This document shows, in pieces, positions 9,213 through 20,107 of a stretch of DNA of 64,000 bases. Under the pieces are notes generated by a model. That model saw nothing but the letters and a program-made list of their open reading frames with translations, was not told the DNA's origin and did not search any database. Source of the DNA: Pseudomonadota bacterium (lineage in GTDB: Bacteria > Pseudomonadota > Gammaproteobacteria > Burkholderiales > Burkholderiaceae_E); the NCBI GenBank assembly GCA_023388075.1, contig JAEWGX010000134.1, forward strand, positions 1-64,000, given 5' to 3'. Both the position numbers and the translations under genes were made by a program. Numbering within the stretch: position 1 is the stretch's first letter; every line of letters starts with the position of its first letter.

Positions 9213-9291
9213 GATGGTGACCAGTGAGGTACCGGCGCGATTCGGATACGGCGCCGTCCGAGCATCATTGAAGCCGGTCGACCCCTGCGCC

Positions 9292-9332
9292 TTGATCTCG
9301 ATCAAGGCAGGTGTCGACCGCTGGCGGATAGT
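9292..9332 (+). promoter_or_regulatory. FNR/Dnr box and -10 element of the nirS promoter
   Basis: TTGATCTCGATCAA (9292-9305) is a perfect FNR/Dnr-type palindrome (TTGAT-N4-ATCAA). A GATAGT hexamer at 9327-9332 would place transcription start near 9339-9340, so the box centre (9298.5) sits at about -41, the class II position for FNR/Dnr activators. This predicts nirS induction under low oxygen with nitrogen oxides. The box also lies about 80 bp upstream of the divergent TonB receptor and could act on it as well. Confidence 0.85.
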
Positions 9333-9427
9333 GTGGACGCGCACCAGACTTGGATCACGCAAGACCGGGTTTTCGATTCTGCTGTCACACGCCCATCGGG
9401 CGGACCAGGAAAAACGAAAGGAAGAAC

Positions 9428-11167
9428 ATGAAGACGATGTCGCTGTTCGCCGGTGTCGCCCTGATGGGCGGTTTGTACCTGACGGCAACCGCCCAGGACC
9501 AGAAACCACAGGAGCACGTGGATCCCACGGACCAGGCCTACCGGGGGGCGCCTTCCCCCCTCGCGGAGGAGCCGATGGTCCACAGCATCAACCCGAAGGC
9601 GCCGCCCATGAGCGTCGCCGAATTCGAGGAGGGGCGCAAGATCTACTTCGAGCGCTGCGCCGGCTGCCACGGCGTGCTGCGCAAGGGAGCGACCGGCAAG
9701 GCGCTGACGCCGGATGTCACGGTGGACAAGGGGACCGACTACCTCAAGATCTTCATCGCGTACGGATCGCCGGCGGGCATGCCGAACTGGCAGACCTCCG
9801 GGGAGATGACGGAGAAGCAGGTCGACCTGATGGCCCGCTACATCCAGCACGATCCTCCGCAGCCGCCGGAGTGGAGCATGGCGGACATGAAGGCCACCTG
9901 GAAGGTCGCGGTGCAGCCGCAGGACCGGCCGACCCGGAAGATGAACGACTACAACATCGACAACATCTTCTCCACCACCCTGCGCGATACCGGCGAGGTG
10001 GCGCTGATCGATGGCGACACCAAGGAGATCATCAACATCGTCAAGACGGGCTACGCGGTGCACATCTCGCGCACCTCGTCGTCGGGGCGCTATCTCTTCG
10101 TGATCGGGCGCGACGGCCGCGTCAACATGATCGACTTGTGGATGCCCAAGCCGGACAACGTCGCGGAGGTGCGCATCGGCCTGGAGGCGCGTTCGGTGGA
10201 GACCTCCAAGTACAAGGGCGAGAAGGGCGATTTCACGGACAAGCTCGCCATCGCCGGCGCGTACTGGCCGCCGCAGTTCGTCCTGATGGACGGCGACACG
10301 CTGGAGCCCATCAAGATCGTCGCCACCCGCGGCATGACGGTGGATACCCAGGAATATCATCCCGAGCCGCGCGTCGCCTCCATCGTGGCCTCGCACTACA
10401 AGCCGGAGTTCATCGTCAACGTCAAGGAGACCGGCAAGACACTGATGGTGGACTATTCCAACCTCGATGCGCTGACCATCACCGAGCTCGGCTCGGCTCG
10501 TTACCTGCACGACGGCGGCTGGGATTCCTCCAAGCGCTATTTCCTGGTGGCCGCCAACAACAGCAACAAGATCGGCGTGATCGACGCCAAGGAGGGCAAG
10601 CTGAGCGCCGTCGTCGACGTGGGTCCCACGCCCCATCCCGGTCGCGGCGCCAACTTCATCCATCCCAAGTACGGCCCGGTCTGGGCCACCGGGCACCTGG
10701 GCGATGAAACCATCTCCCTGATCGGCACGGATCCGGAGAAGCACGCGGAGCACGCGTTCAAGGTGGTACAGACGCTCAAGGGCCAGGGCGGCGGGGCGCT
10801 CTTCATCAAGAGCCATCCCAAGTCGCGGCACCTCTACTCTGACACGCCGCTCAACCCGGACCCGAAGATCGCGCAGTCCGTTGCCGTGTTCGACATCGAC
10901 AATCTGGACAAGGGTTACACCGTCCTGCCGATCGCCGAGTGGGCCGGGCTTGCCGACGACGGCGGGGCCAAGCGCGTGGTGCAACCGGAGTTCAACGTCG
11001 CGGGGGACGAGGTGTGGTTCGCCGTCTGGTCCGCCAAGGACAAGGAATCGGCTTTGGTCGTCGTGGACGACAAGACCCTCGAGCCGAAGGCCGTGATCAA
11101 GGATCCGCGAATCATCACCCCGACGGGCCACTTCAACGTGCACAATACGCAGCGCGACGTGTACTAG
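9428..11167 (+). CDS. nirS: Cytochrome cd1 nitrite reductase NirS
   Basis: The 579-residue periplasmic enzyme reduces nitrite to nitric oxide in denitrification. It has a signal peptide (MSLFAGVALMGGLYLTATA), a cytochrome c domain with CAGCH at 77-81, and an eight-bladed d1-heme propeller. Recognisable d1 segments are TGYAVHISRTSSSGRY (His212), HPEPRVASIVASH, YLHDGGWDSSKRYF and TPHPGRGANFIHPKYGPVW, ending in the family tail ITPTGHFNVHNTQRDVY. ATG 9428 follows an AAAGGAAGAAC ribosome site. It is followed 21 bp later by nirM. No d1-heme synthesis genes (nirF, D, L, G, H, J, E) are present in this window. Confidence 0.96.
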   Translation: MKTMSLFAGVALMGGLYLTATAQDQKPQEHVDPTDQAYRGAPSPLAEEPMVHSINPKAPPMSVAEFEEGRKIYFERCAGCHGVLRKGATGKALTPDVTVDKGTDYLKIFIAYGSPAGMPNWQTSGEMTEKQVDLMARYIQHDPPQPPEWSMADMKATWKVAVQPQDRPTRKMNDYNIDNIFSTTLRDTGEVALIDGDTKEIINIVKTGYAVHISRTSSSGRYLFVIGRDGRVNMIDLWMPKPDNVAEVRIGLEARSVETSKYKGEKGDFTDKLAIAGAYWPPQFVLMDGDTLEPIKIVATRGMTVDTQEYHPEPRVASIVASHYKPEFIVNVKETGKTLMVDYSNLDALTITELGSARYLHDGGWDSSKRYFLVAANNSNKIGVIDAKEGKLSAVVDVGPTPHPGRGANFIHPKYGPVWATGHLGDETISLIGTDPEKHAEHAFKVVQTLKGQGGGALFIKSHPKSRHLYSDTPLNPDPKIAQSVAVFDIDNLDKGYTVLPIAEWAGLADDGGAKRVVQPEFNVAGDEVWFAVWSAKDKESALVVVDDKTLEPKAVIKDPRIITPTGHFNVHNTQRDVY

Positions 11168-11188
11168 AACCCGACGAAGGGGACCTGC

Positions 11189-11497
11189 ATGAAGAAAGCT
11201 CTACTGTTGGCCGGCGTGCTCCTGACCTCCTTTGGCGCGCAGGCGACGGCGCCGGAGGAGATCCTCAAGAAGTCCGGCTGCACGGCGTGTCACGCAATCG
11301 ACAAGAAGATGGTCGGCCCCTCCTACAAGGTCGTCGCGGAGAAGTACAAGGGCAAGGACGCGTCCGCCGACCTGATCGCGAAGGTTCGCAAAGGCGGCTC
11401 GGGCGTCTACGGCCCCGTTCCGATGCTGCCCAATCCCCCGGACAAGATCAGCGACGCGGACCTGAAGAGCGTCGTGGAGTGGATCCAGACCCTGTAG
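11189..11497 (+). CDS. nirM: Cytochrome c-551-type electron donor NirM
   Basis: The 102-residue precursor has a signal peptide (KKALLLAGVLLTSFGAQA) and a single-heme class I cytochrome c: CTACH near residue 31, the MVGPSYK segment, and PVPMLPNPPDKISDADL, which supplies the axial Met. This is the cytochrome c-551 pattern, the usual periplasmic donor to NirS. It lies 21 bp after nirS with a good ribosome site (AAGGGGACCTGC), so the two are co-transcribed from the FNR/Dnr-type promoter. Confidence 0.9.
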   Translation: MKKALLLAGVLLTSFGAQATAPEEILKKSGCTACHAIDKKMVGPSYKVVAEKYKGKDASADLIAKVRKGGSGVYGPVPMLPNPPDKISDADLKSVVEWIQTL

Positions 11498-11507
11498 GAC
11501 AGCGGTG

Positions 11508-11526
11508 CCGGGGCGTAGCGTCCCGG
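11508..11526 (+). terminator. Hairpin after nirM, possible terminator
   Basis: CCGGGGCG-TAG-CGTCCCGG forms an 8-bp stem with one G-U pair and a 3-nt loop, 10 bp after the nirM stop. There is no U-tract, so intrinsic termination is uncertain. It may simply stabilise the 3' end of the nirSM message. Confidence 0.4.
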
Positions 11527-11882
11527 ACGGTTGCTGTCGCCCTGGCGGCTTCGCTGGCGATAACGGGCCTCGCGGATACCGACGCTGGCTGACAGGTCGC
11601 GTTGGCACGCCGATCCGGAAGCCGGCTGGCATCTACAGCGTCGCGAGGAGCGCGGGGAAGGCCCCGCCGAGCTGACGCGACAGGTCCCGCTGCCGCACGG
11701 CAGGCGCCCTGCACGAAGGCTTCCGATAGCCAGCGTGCATGGGATACACTCGGCCGGGGCCCACCGCAGGGCCCGTCCGCCTACGGCGAGGCCCTTCTTG
11801 ACAGGCTCCGGGGCCGTCCCTGGCTTCATGGATTCCGATCTGATCTCCTGACTGCCGGCTTCGGCCCGCGAGGTGCAATTGG
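11527..11882. other. Non-coding spacer before the kinase operon
   Basis: Together with the hairpin this 385-bp gap holds no convincing gene; the reading frames in it lack ribosome sites and family resemblance. A TTGACA hexamer at 11798-11803 fits a -35 consensus but no good -10 follows at the right distance. The promoter of the kinase operon probably lies in here and cannot be placed with confidence. Confidence 0.4.
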
Positions 11883-13343
<1,461 letters not shown>

Positions 13344-13357
13344 CCGCGAAGCTTCGG

Positions 13358-14711
<1,354 letters not shown>

Positions 14712-14719
<8 letters not shown>

Positions 14720-15527
14720 GCTGCTGCTCGTGGAGGACAACGAGATGAATCGCGACATGCTCGCGCGCCGGCTGGAACGTCGCGGGTATCAGGTGGTCGT
14801 GGCGGTGGATGGCGCGGAAGCCATCGCCAAGGCCGAGAGCGAGTCGCCGGACCTGATCCTGATGGACATGAGCCTGCCGGTCATCGACGGCTGGGAAGCG
14901 TCGCGGCGGCTGAAGGCGGGGCCGGCCACGCGGCGCATCCCGCTGATCGCGCTGACGGCTCACGCCATGGCCGGCGACCGGGAGAAGGCGCTGCGCGCGG
15001 GCTGCGACGACTTCGACACCAAGCCGGTCGACCTGCCGCGCCTGCTGGAGAAGATCCAGCAGCACCTGGGCAACGCCACCGGCCCCGTCGCCGGCCCGCC
15101 GAAGGAGGAGCCGCTCGAGCTGACCTGCCCGGCCCTGATGGCGAACCTCCCGGTGGTCCACGCCCTGGCGGACCGGGCCTGCGGCATCGCCGGCGCGAGC
15201 CAAGCGGACGCGTTCGCGGTGCGCCTCGCCGTGGAGGAAGTGTTCGGCAACATCGTTCGTCACGGCTACCCGCCGGCCGCGGCGGGGCCGGTGGCCTTGT
15301 CCTTCGCGATCGAACCCGGGCAGATCCGGATCACTGTCGCGGACGAGGCGCCGGTGTTCGATCCCCGCCAGGTACGGGCTCCCGAGCTCGGCTCGGGCGC
15401 GCACGATCGCGAGCTCGGCGGGCTGGGCTGGCATCTCGTCTTCAACCTGATGGACGAGGTCAGGCATGAAGCGAAGGGGCGGCGGGGCAACCGCGTGGTT
15501 CTCGTCAAGCGGCTGACAGGCACATAG
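14712..15527 (+). CDS. Receiver domain fused to RsbW-like HATPase (anti-sigma-type kinase)
   Basis: The 271-residue protein joins a response-regulator receiver (residues 1-125, acceptor Asp52 in LILMDMSLP, KPVD near 108) to an RsbW/SpoIIAB-type ATPase domain (about 140-270). The N-box lies in RLAVEEVFGNIVRHGYP and a glycine-rich loop in LGGLGWHLVFNLMD. Proteins of the second type bind a sigma factor or another partner and phosphorylate a STAS antagonist. Here phosphorylation of the receiver by the upstream kinases could switch that activity. The STAS gene follows 9 bp later. Confidence 0.88.
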
Positions 15528-15536
15528 GAGAACGAA

Positions 15537-15902
15537 GTGAACATCGACATCCATCAGGGCGAGCAGGTCACCGTCGTGCGGATCACGGGGAGCGTGGACA
15601 GTCTCACCGCCGAGACGCTGATCCAGGCGTTCTCCGGGCAGGTCGGCTCGGCGCGGATCCTCCTGGTCGCCGACTTCAGCGGCGTCGAGTACACGAGCAG
15701 CGCGGGCCTGCGCGCGCTGCTGGCGAGCCTGAAGGACGCGCGGGGCCTGGGGGGCGACCTGCGCCTGGCCGCGGTGCGACCGACGGTGCACAGGGTGCTG
15801 GAGCTCTCGGGCTTCACCAGCATCCTGAAGATCTTCGACGACGTGCCGTCCGCGGTGGCCAGCTATGCCGGCGCGGGCGGTGCCGCCGGGGCCGGGCGAT
15901 GA
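15537..15902 (+). CDS. STAS-domain anti-sigma-factor antagonist (SpoIIAA/RsbV-like)
   Basis: The 121-residue protein is a single STAS domain: VTVVRITGSVDSLTAETL, then LVADFSGVEYTSSAGLRALL. Ser54 in TSSAG occupies the position phosphorylated in SpoIIAA/RsbV, where DSSG is usual. The GTG start at 15537 has an AGGAGAACGAA ribosome site directly upstream. In partner switching, unphosphorylated STAS protein captures the anti-sigma kinase; here the kinase would be the preceding gene and the phosphatase the PP2C protein at 17712. It overlaps the first lipase gene by 4 bp. Confidence 0.9.
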   Translation: MNIDIHQGEQVTVVRITGSVDSLTAETLIQAFSGQVGSARILLVADFSGVEYTSSAGLRALLASLKDARGLGGDLRLAAVRPTVHRVLELSGFTSILKIFDDVPSAVASYAGAGGAAGAGR

Positions 15903-16828
15903 ACACCGACGCGAGCCCGATGCCGGCCGCGCCCGATTCCGGCGCGGCTGCCGCCCAGGAGCACACGCAGCCGCGCGTCGCGCTGGTGATCGGCTCGGGC
16001 AGCGTCAAGTGCGCTGCGGCGATCGGGATCCAGCGGGCGTTGGCGCGGGCCGGCATCGGCCTCGACATGGTGGTGGGCTGCAGTGGCGGCGCCATCTATG
16101 CGTCGCTCATGGCCGCGGGGCATCCCCCGGAGGAATCGGCCGAGATCACGCAGCGGTTGTGGACCCGCGAGATCACCCAGCGGCGCAATCGACGGGCGCT
16201 GCTGCAGGCCCTCGCGCCGCGCTGGATGAAGTTCCGGGTGGAGCAGTTCGGCCTGCGCGACGACCGGATACTGATGACCCGCCTCGAGGAAGCCTTCGGC
16301 GCCGCCCGGATCGAGGACATGGCGATCCCGCTGCACATCACCGCCACCGACTTCGCCAATGGCGAGATGGTGGTGCTGTCGTCGGGCCGCGTGACGGACG
16401 GCATCCGTGCCAGCGCGGCGCTGCCGTTCGCCTTCTCCCCCTGGAAGGTGGACGGCAGGCTGCTGGTCGACGGCTTTCTCTCCGACCCGATGCCGGTCAG
16501 CGTCGCGGTCAAGCACGGCGCTTCGGTCATCGTGGCGGTGGGCTTCGAGAGCCCCTACCAGGAGTCGCTCACTTCCGCGGGCCGGTTCGCGTTCCAGCTC
16601 AGCTCCATCATGTCCAACAATCTGCTGAAGTCCCGCTTCGCGTTCCAGTCGCTCGCCCACCACAGCGAGGTGCTCGCCGTCATGCCGGAGTTCAAGCAGC
16701 GGATCCGGCTGTTCGATACGGCCAAGGTGCCGTACATCATCGAGGAGGGAGAGCGAGCGGCCCAGGAGCAGATGCCTTACCTGAAGCAGCTGCTGGCGCG
16801 CAATGCGCCGGCGAGCCTGGAGGCATGA
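15899..16828 (+). CDS. Patatin-like phospholipase (first of a pair)
   Basis: The 309-residue protein is a patatin-fold lipid acyl hydrolase with the catalytic dyad visible: nucleophile Ser62 in GCSGG and Asp191 in LLVDGFLSDP. The oxyanion-hole loop is unusual, GSGSVKC in place of GGGxxRG/KG. There is no signal peptide; an Ala/Pro-rich tail of about 25 residues precedes the domain. It starts inside the STAS gene's last codons (ATGA), so translation is coupled. Its location inside a partner-switching operon suggests that lipid hydrolysis is an output of the signalling or part of it. Confidence 0.88.
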   Translation: MNTDASPMPAAPDSGAAAAQEHTQPRVALVIGSGSVKCAAAIGIQRALARAGIGLDMVVGCSGGAIYASLMAAGHPPEESAEITQRLWTREITQRRNRRALLQALAPRWMKFRVEQFGLRDDRILMTRLEEAFGAARIEDMAIPLHITATDFANGEMVVLSSGRVTDGIRASAALPFAFSPWKVDGRLLVDGFLSDPMPVSVAVKHGASVIVAVGFESPYQESLTSAGRFAFQLSSIMSNNLLKSRFAFQSLAHHSEVLAVMPEFKQRIRLFDTAKVPYIIEEGERAAQEQMPYLKQLLARNAPASLEA

Positions 16829-17715
16829 CCGGGCCGGTGCCGGCGGCCGCTCGCCGCCGTCCCCGGACGGCGCTGGTGATCGGCTCCGGCGCGCTCAAGT
16901 GCATCGCCGCCTTCGGAGCCGTCAAGGTGCTGCGGCAGGAGGGCATCGGGATCGACATGGTGGTCGGCTGCAGCGGCGGCTGCTTCTGCGCGGTCTGGAT
17001 CGCCGAGGGCGCCGGCGATGCGGATGCCGAGGCGGCGCGGTTCAGCCGCGGCTGGGAAGGCTCGTTCGACGCCATCAGCTATCGCCGCCTGGCATTGGCC
17101 TGCCTCCCCTCCATCGCGAAGACGGATCGCAGGTTTGCGCTGCTCGACGACCGGCGGGTCAACGCGGCCATTGCCGACTATGTCGGAGAGCGGACCTTCG
17201 CCGACGCGTCCCTGCCGCTCTACCTGGTCGCCACCGACGCGGCGAGCGGCGAGAAGGTGGTGCTCTCCGACGGGCGGCTCTTCGACGCCATCCGGGCCAG
17301 CATTGCCATTCCGCTGATCCTGCCGCCCTGGACCGTCGCGGGGCAGGATCTGGTCGACGGCGGCGTCTCGGACCCGTTGCCGATCGACGTGGCGATGCGC
17401 GAAGGCGCGGACGTGATCATCGCCATGGGGTTCGAGGAGCACATCGAGGGCGCGCGCAGCGGCCTGCAGCAGCAGTTGCTGCACCTGAAGTCGCTGACGG
17501 TCAACAACCTGATCCGGTCGCAGTACGCCTTCTACAGCGTGACCCACCACGCCGAGGTGATCCTGCTCAAGCCCGAGTTCGATCGCCCGGTGGGACTGAG
17601 GGCGCTGCACCACGTGCCCTACCTGCTGGAGGAAGGCGAACGGGCCGCCCGGGCGCAGGTACCGTATCTGCGCCGGCTGCTCGGGCTCGCGATGCAACCG
17701 ACCGAGGTGGGATGA
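16825..17715 (+). CDS. Patatin-like phospholipase (second of a pair)
   Basis: The 296-residue paralogue of the preceding lipase has nucleophile Ser50 in GCSGG and catalytic Asp178 in DLVDGGVSDP. The same altered oxyanion loop (GSGALKC) occurs, so both copies share the change. The C-terminal HHVPYLLEEGERAARAQVPYL segment is matched in the first copy by VPYIIEEGERAAQEQMPYL. The start overlaps the previous stop (ATGA at 16825). Retention of both catalytic residues in both copies suggests that both are active, perhaps as a heterodimer. Confidence 0.88.
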   Translation: MTGPVPAAARRRPRTALVIGSGALKCIAAFGAVKVLRQEGIGIDMVVGCSGGCFCAVWIAEGAGDADAEAARFSRGWEGSFDAISYRRLALACLPSIAKTDRRFALLDDRRVNAAIADYVGERTFADASLPLYLVATDAASGEKVVLSDGRLFDAIRASIAIPLILPPWTVAGQDLVDGGVSDPLPIDVAMREGADVIIAMGFEEHIEGARSGLQQQLLHLKSLTVNNLIRSQYAFYSVTHHAEVILLKPEFDRPVGLRALHHVPYLLEEGERAARAQVPYLRRLLGLAMQPTEVG

Positions 17716-18869
17716 TGGCGCAGGCGCCCTCGCGGCTCCTCGTCGTCGACGACAACGAGATGAACCGCGACATGCTCGCGCGGCGGCTGCAGCGGCTCGG
17801 CCACGAGACCTGCATGGCCGGCGACGGACGCGAGGCGCTCGCGCTGCTGCGCTCGCAGCCCTTCGACCTCGTCCTGCTGGACATCACCATGCCGGAGATG
17901 GACGGCTACGAGGTCCTCCTGCAACTGCGCAGCGACGAGGCGCTGCGCCACGTTCCGGTGGTGATGGTCTCGGCGATCGAGGAGGTGGACAGCGTCGTAC
18001 GCTGCCTGGAGCTGGGCGCCGAGGACTACCTGGGCAAGCCTTTCAACCCGCTGGTGCTCAAGGCGCGGGTGGACGCGTCGCTCGCGAGGAAGCTGCTGCG
18101 CGACCGCGAGCAGGCGCATGCGCAGATGCTGGCACGGGAGCTGGAGATCGGGCGCCAGATCCAGGCCGGCTTCCTGCCCGAGCAGCTGCCGACGCTCCCC
18201 GGATGGCAGCTGGACGTGCGCTTCGCGCCGGCGCGCCAGGTGGGCGGCGACTTCTACGACGCCTTCCAGTTGCCGGACGGGCGGCTCTGCCTGGCGGTGG
18301 CGGACGTGTGCGACAAGGGCGTCGGCGCCGCGCTCTACATGGCGCTCTTCCGCAGCCTGATCCGGGCCACCGCGATGCAGTCGGCCGCCGGATCCTCCGA
18401 GGACCTGCTCAGGCGCACGTTCTCTTTCACCAACGACTACATCGCGCAGGTCCACGGCAGTGCCAGCATGTTCGCCACCGTCTTCCTCGCGGTCCTCGAT
18501 CCCGAGGACGGAATGCTCGTCCACGCCAATGCCGGCCAGGATCCACCGGTGCTGTGGCGGGCGTCGGGCGCCGTGCCGGACCGGCTGGCGCCGACCGGCC
18601 CGGCGCTGGGACTGCTTCCCGACATGCGGATGGAGGTCGCCAGGACCGGGATGCTGCCGGGGGACATGCTGTTCGTCTATACGGACGGCGTCACGGAAGC
18701 GATCGGCCCCGACGGCGTCTTCGGAGAAGCGCGGCTGGTGGAGCTGATCGTTTCGTCCGAAGGTCGATGGGATACCTTGCTGGAACGCGTGACCCAGGCG
18801 CTGGAGGCGCACACGCGCGACGAGGACCGCCACGACGACATCACGCTGCTGGCAGTCAGGAGGCGGTGA
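17712..18869 (+). CDS. Receiver domain fused to PP2C/SpoIIE-type phosphatase (RsbU-like)
   Basis: The 385-residue protein starts with a receiver domain (acceptor Asp57 in LVLLDITMP, Lys in GKPFNPL). A helical linker (ARELEIGRQIQAGFLPEQLP, residues about 140-165) leads to a SpoIIE/PP2C phosphatase domain with metal-binding motifs GGDFYDAF, LAVADVCDKG, FVYTDGVTEA and DEDRHDDITLLAV. Such proteins dephosphorylate STAS antagonists; the target is most likely the product of 15537-15902. Its receiver resembles the one at 14712 (DDNEMNRDMLARRL), suggesting common phosphodonors. It ends the operon, with 14 bp of convergent overlap with the acyl-CoA dehydrogenase gene. Confidence 0.92.
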   Translation: MMAQAPSRLLVVDDNEMNRDMLARRLQRLGHETCMAGDGREALALLRSQPFDLVLLDITMPEMDGYEVLLQLRSDEALRHVPVVMVSAIEEVDSVVRCLELGAEDYLGKPFNPLVLKARVDASLARKLLRDREQAHAQMLARELEIGRQIQAGFLPEQLPTLPGWQLDVRFAPARQVGGDFYDAFQLPDGRLCLAVADVCDKGVGAALYMALFRSLIRATAMQSAAGSSEDLLRRTFSFTNDYIAQVHGSASMFATVFLAVLDPEDGMLVHANAGQDPPVLWRASGAVPDRLAPTGPALGLLPDMRMEVARTGMLPGDMLFVYTDGVTEAIGPDGVFGEARLVELIVSSEGRWDTLLERVTQALEAHTRDEDRHDDITLLAVRRR

Positions 18870-20079
18870 GCCGCGCGGGCCCGGCGGCTCGGCCATGGGC
18901 CCCGCCCATGCGCTTGGCGATTTCCTCCAGCATCACCTCGGTCGCGCCACCGCCGATCGCCTGCACGCGGGCGTCGCGCGCCATCCGCTCGATGGTGCTT
19001 TCGCGCATGTACCCCATGCCGCCGTGGAACTGCACGCAGTCGTACATGACCTCGTTCACCAGGGTGCCGCAGAGCGCCTTCACCATCGACACCTCCCTGG
19101 TGACCTGCTGTCCGCGCGCGTCGCGCCACGCCGTGTTGTAGACGAGCGCTTTCGCCGCCTCGACCTGGGCGGATCGCATCGCCAGCCGGTGACGCACCGT
19201 CTGCATGTCCCACAACGTGCTCCCGAACGCGCGGCGCTGGGAAACCCAGTCCACGGTGAGCTCGATGGCGGCGGCGGCTTCGCCGAGCGCCTGGGCGCCC
19301 AGCACGATTCGTTCGTTCTGCAGGTTCCTCGCCAGCGCGTAGAAGCCGCGGTTCTCCTCGCCGAGGAGGTTCTCCGCGGGGATGCGGCAGTCGTCGAAGA
19401 CGAGCTCCGCGGTGTCGCTGGAGAGCCAGCCGTGCTTCTTCAGGGGGCGCGCGACGCTGAACCCCGGGGTGCCCTTCTCCACGATGAACATGGAGATGCG
19501 CCTGTTCCGTCCCGGCTCCCCGGTCTTGGCCGCGACGAAGCAGAGGTCGCCGTGGACGCCGTTGGTGATGAACATCTTCGAGCCGTTCAGCACCCAATGG
19601 TCGCCGTCGCGGCGGGCGGTGGTTCGCATGCTCGCCAGGTCCGACCCGGCTTCGGCTTCGGTCATGGCGACCGCGGCGATGCGCCTGCCCGCGATGATGT
19701 CGGGCATGTACCGGTCCAGTTGCTCGGGAGTGCCGGCGTGGAACAGGTGCGGGCTCGCCATGTCCGTGTGCACGAGCACGGTGATGGCGAACCCGCCGAA
19801 GGTCGACCGCCCGAGCTCCTCCGCGAGCACGACCGTGGCCAGGGTGTCCAGCTCGCTGCCGCCATGCCGCTGGGAATAGCGGATGCCGAGAAGGCCCAGG
19901 TCGCCCATCTCGCGCAGGACCTGGCGGGGAACGAAGCCTTCCTCCTCCCAGGCCTCGCCGTGCGGCTTGACGCGTTCCGCCACGAACCGGCGGACCGTCC
20001 GACGCAGCATCTCGTGTTCGGCGGTGAAGTAGGGCGTGGTGGCTGCCTCGAGCAGCGAGGTGTCTTCGGGTGTGCTCAT
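18856..20079 (-). CDS. Acyl-CoA dehydrogenase
   Basis: The 407-residue flavoenzyme has the standard three domains. Signatures are AMTEAEAGSD, NGSKMFITNG, QRRAFGS and the C-terminal FHGGMGYMRESTIERMARDARV. At the usual medium-chain catalytic position (YEGT) the sequence reads GGGAT, so the base is probably Glu256 in NLQNERIV, as in isovaleryl-CoA and long-chain dehydrogenases. It oxidises an acyl-CoA at C2-C3 and passes electrons to ETF. It is downstream of gltS on the same strand (28-bp gap). The substrate is unknown; no other beta-oxidation gene is adjacent. Confidence 0.9.
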   Translation of the reverse strand: MSTPEDTSLLEAATTPYFTAEHEMLRRTVRRFVAERVKPHGEAWEEEGFVPRQVLREMGDLGLLGIRYSQRHGGSELDTLATVVLAEELGRSTFGGFAITVLVHTDMASPHLFHAGTPEQLDRYMPDIIAGRRIAAVAMTEAEAGSDLASMRTTARRDGDHWVLNGSKMFITNGVHGDLCFVAAKTGEPGRNRRISMFIVEKGTPGFSVARPLKKHGWLSSDTAELVFDDCRIPAENLLGEENRGFYALARNLQNERIVLGAQALGEAAAAIELTVDWVSQRRAFGSTLWDMQTVRHRLAMRSAQVEAAKALVYNTAWRDARGQQVTREVSMVKALCGTLVNEVMYDCVQFHGGMGYMRESTIERMARDARVQAIGGGATEVMLEEIAKRMGGAHGRAAGPARLTAS

Positions 20080-20107
20080 GCGGTATGTGCGGACTGTCGC
20101 CCGCAGC

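Noticed and set aside
7947..9227. A 426-codon plus-strand frame opposite the TonB receptor
   Set aside because: The plug and barrel motifs on the minus strand are unambiguous; the plus frame resembles no protein.
9302..11143. A 613-codon minus-strand frame opposite nirS
   Set aside because: Shadow of nirS codon bias; composition is His/Arg/Val-rich and shows no family motifs.
11798..11830. TTGACA hexamer as promoter of the MASE2 kinase operon
   Set aside because: No acceptable -10 lies 16-18 bp downstream, so it was left as a note in the spacer entry.
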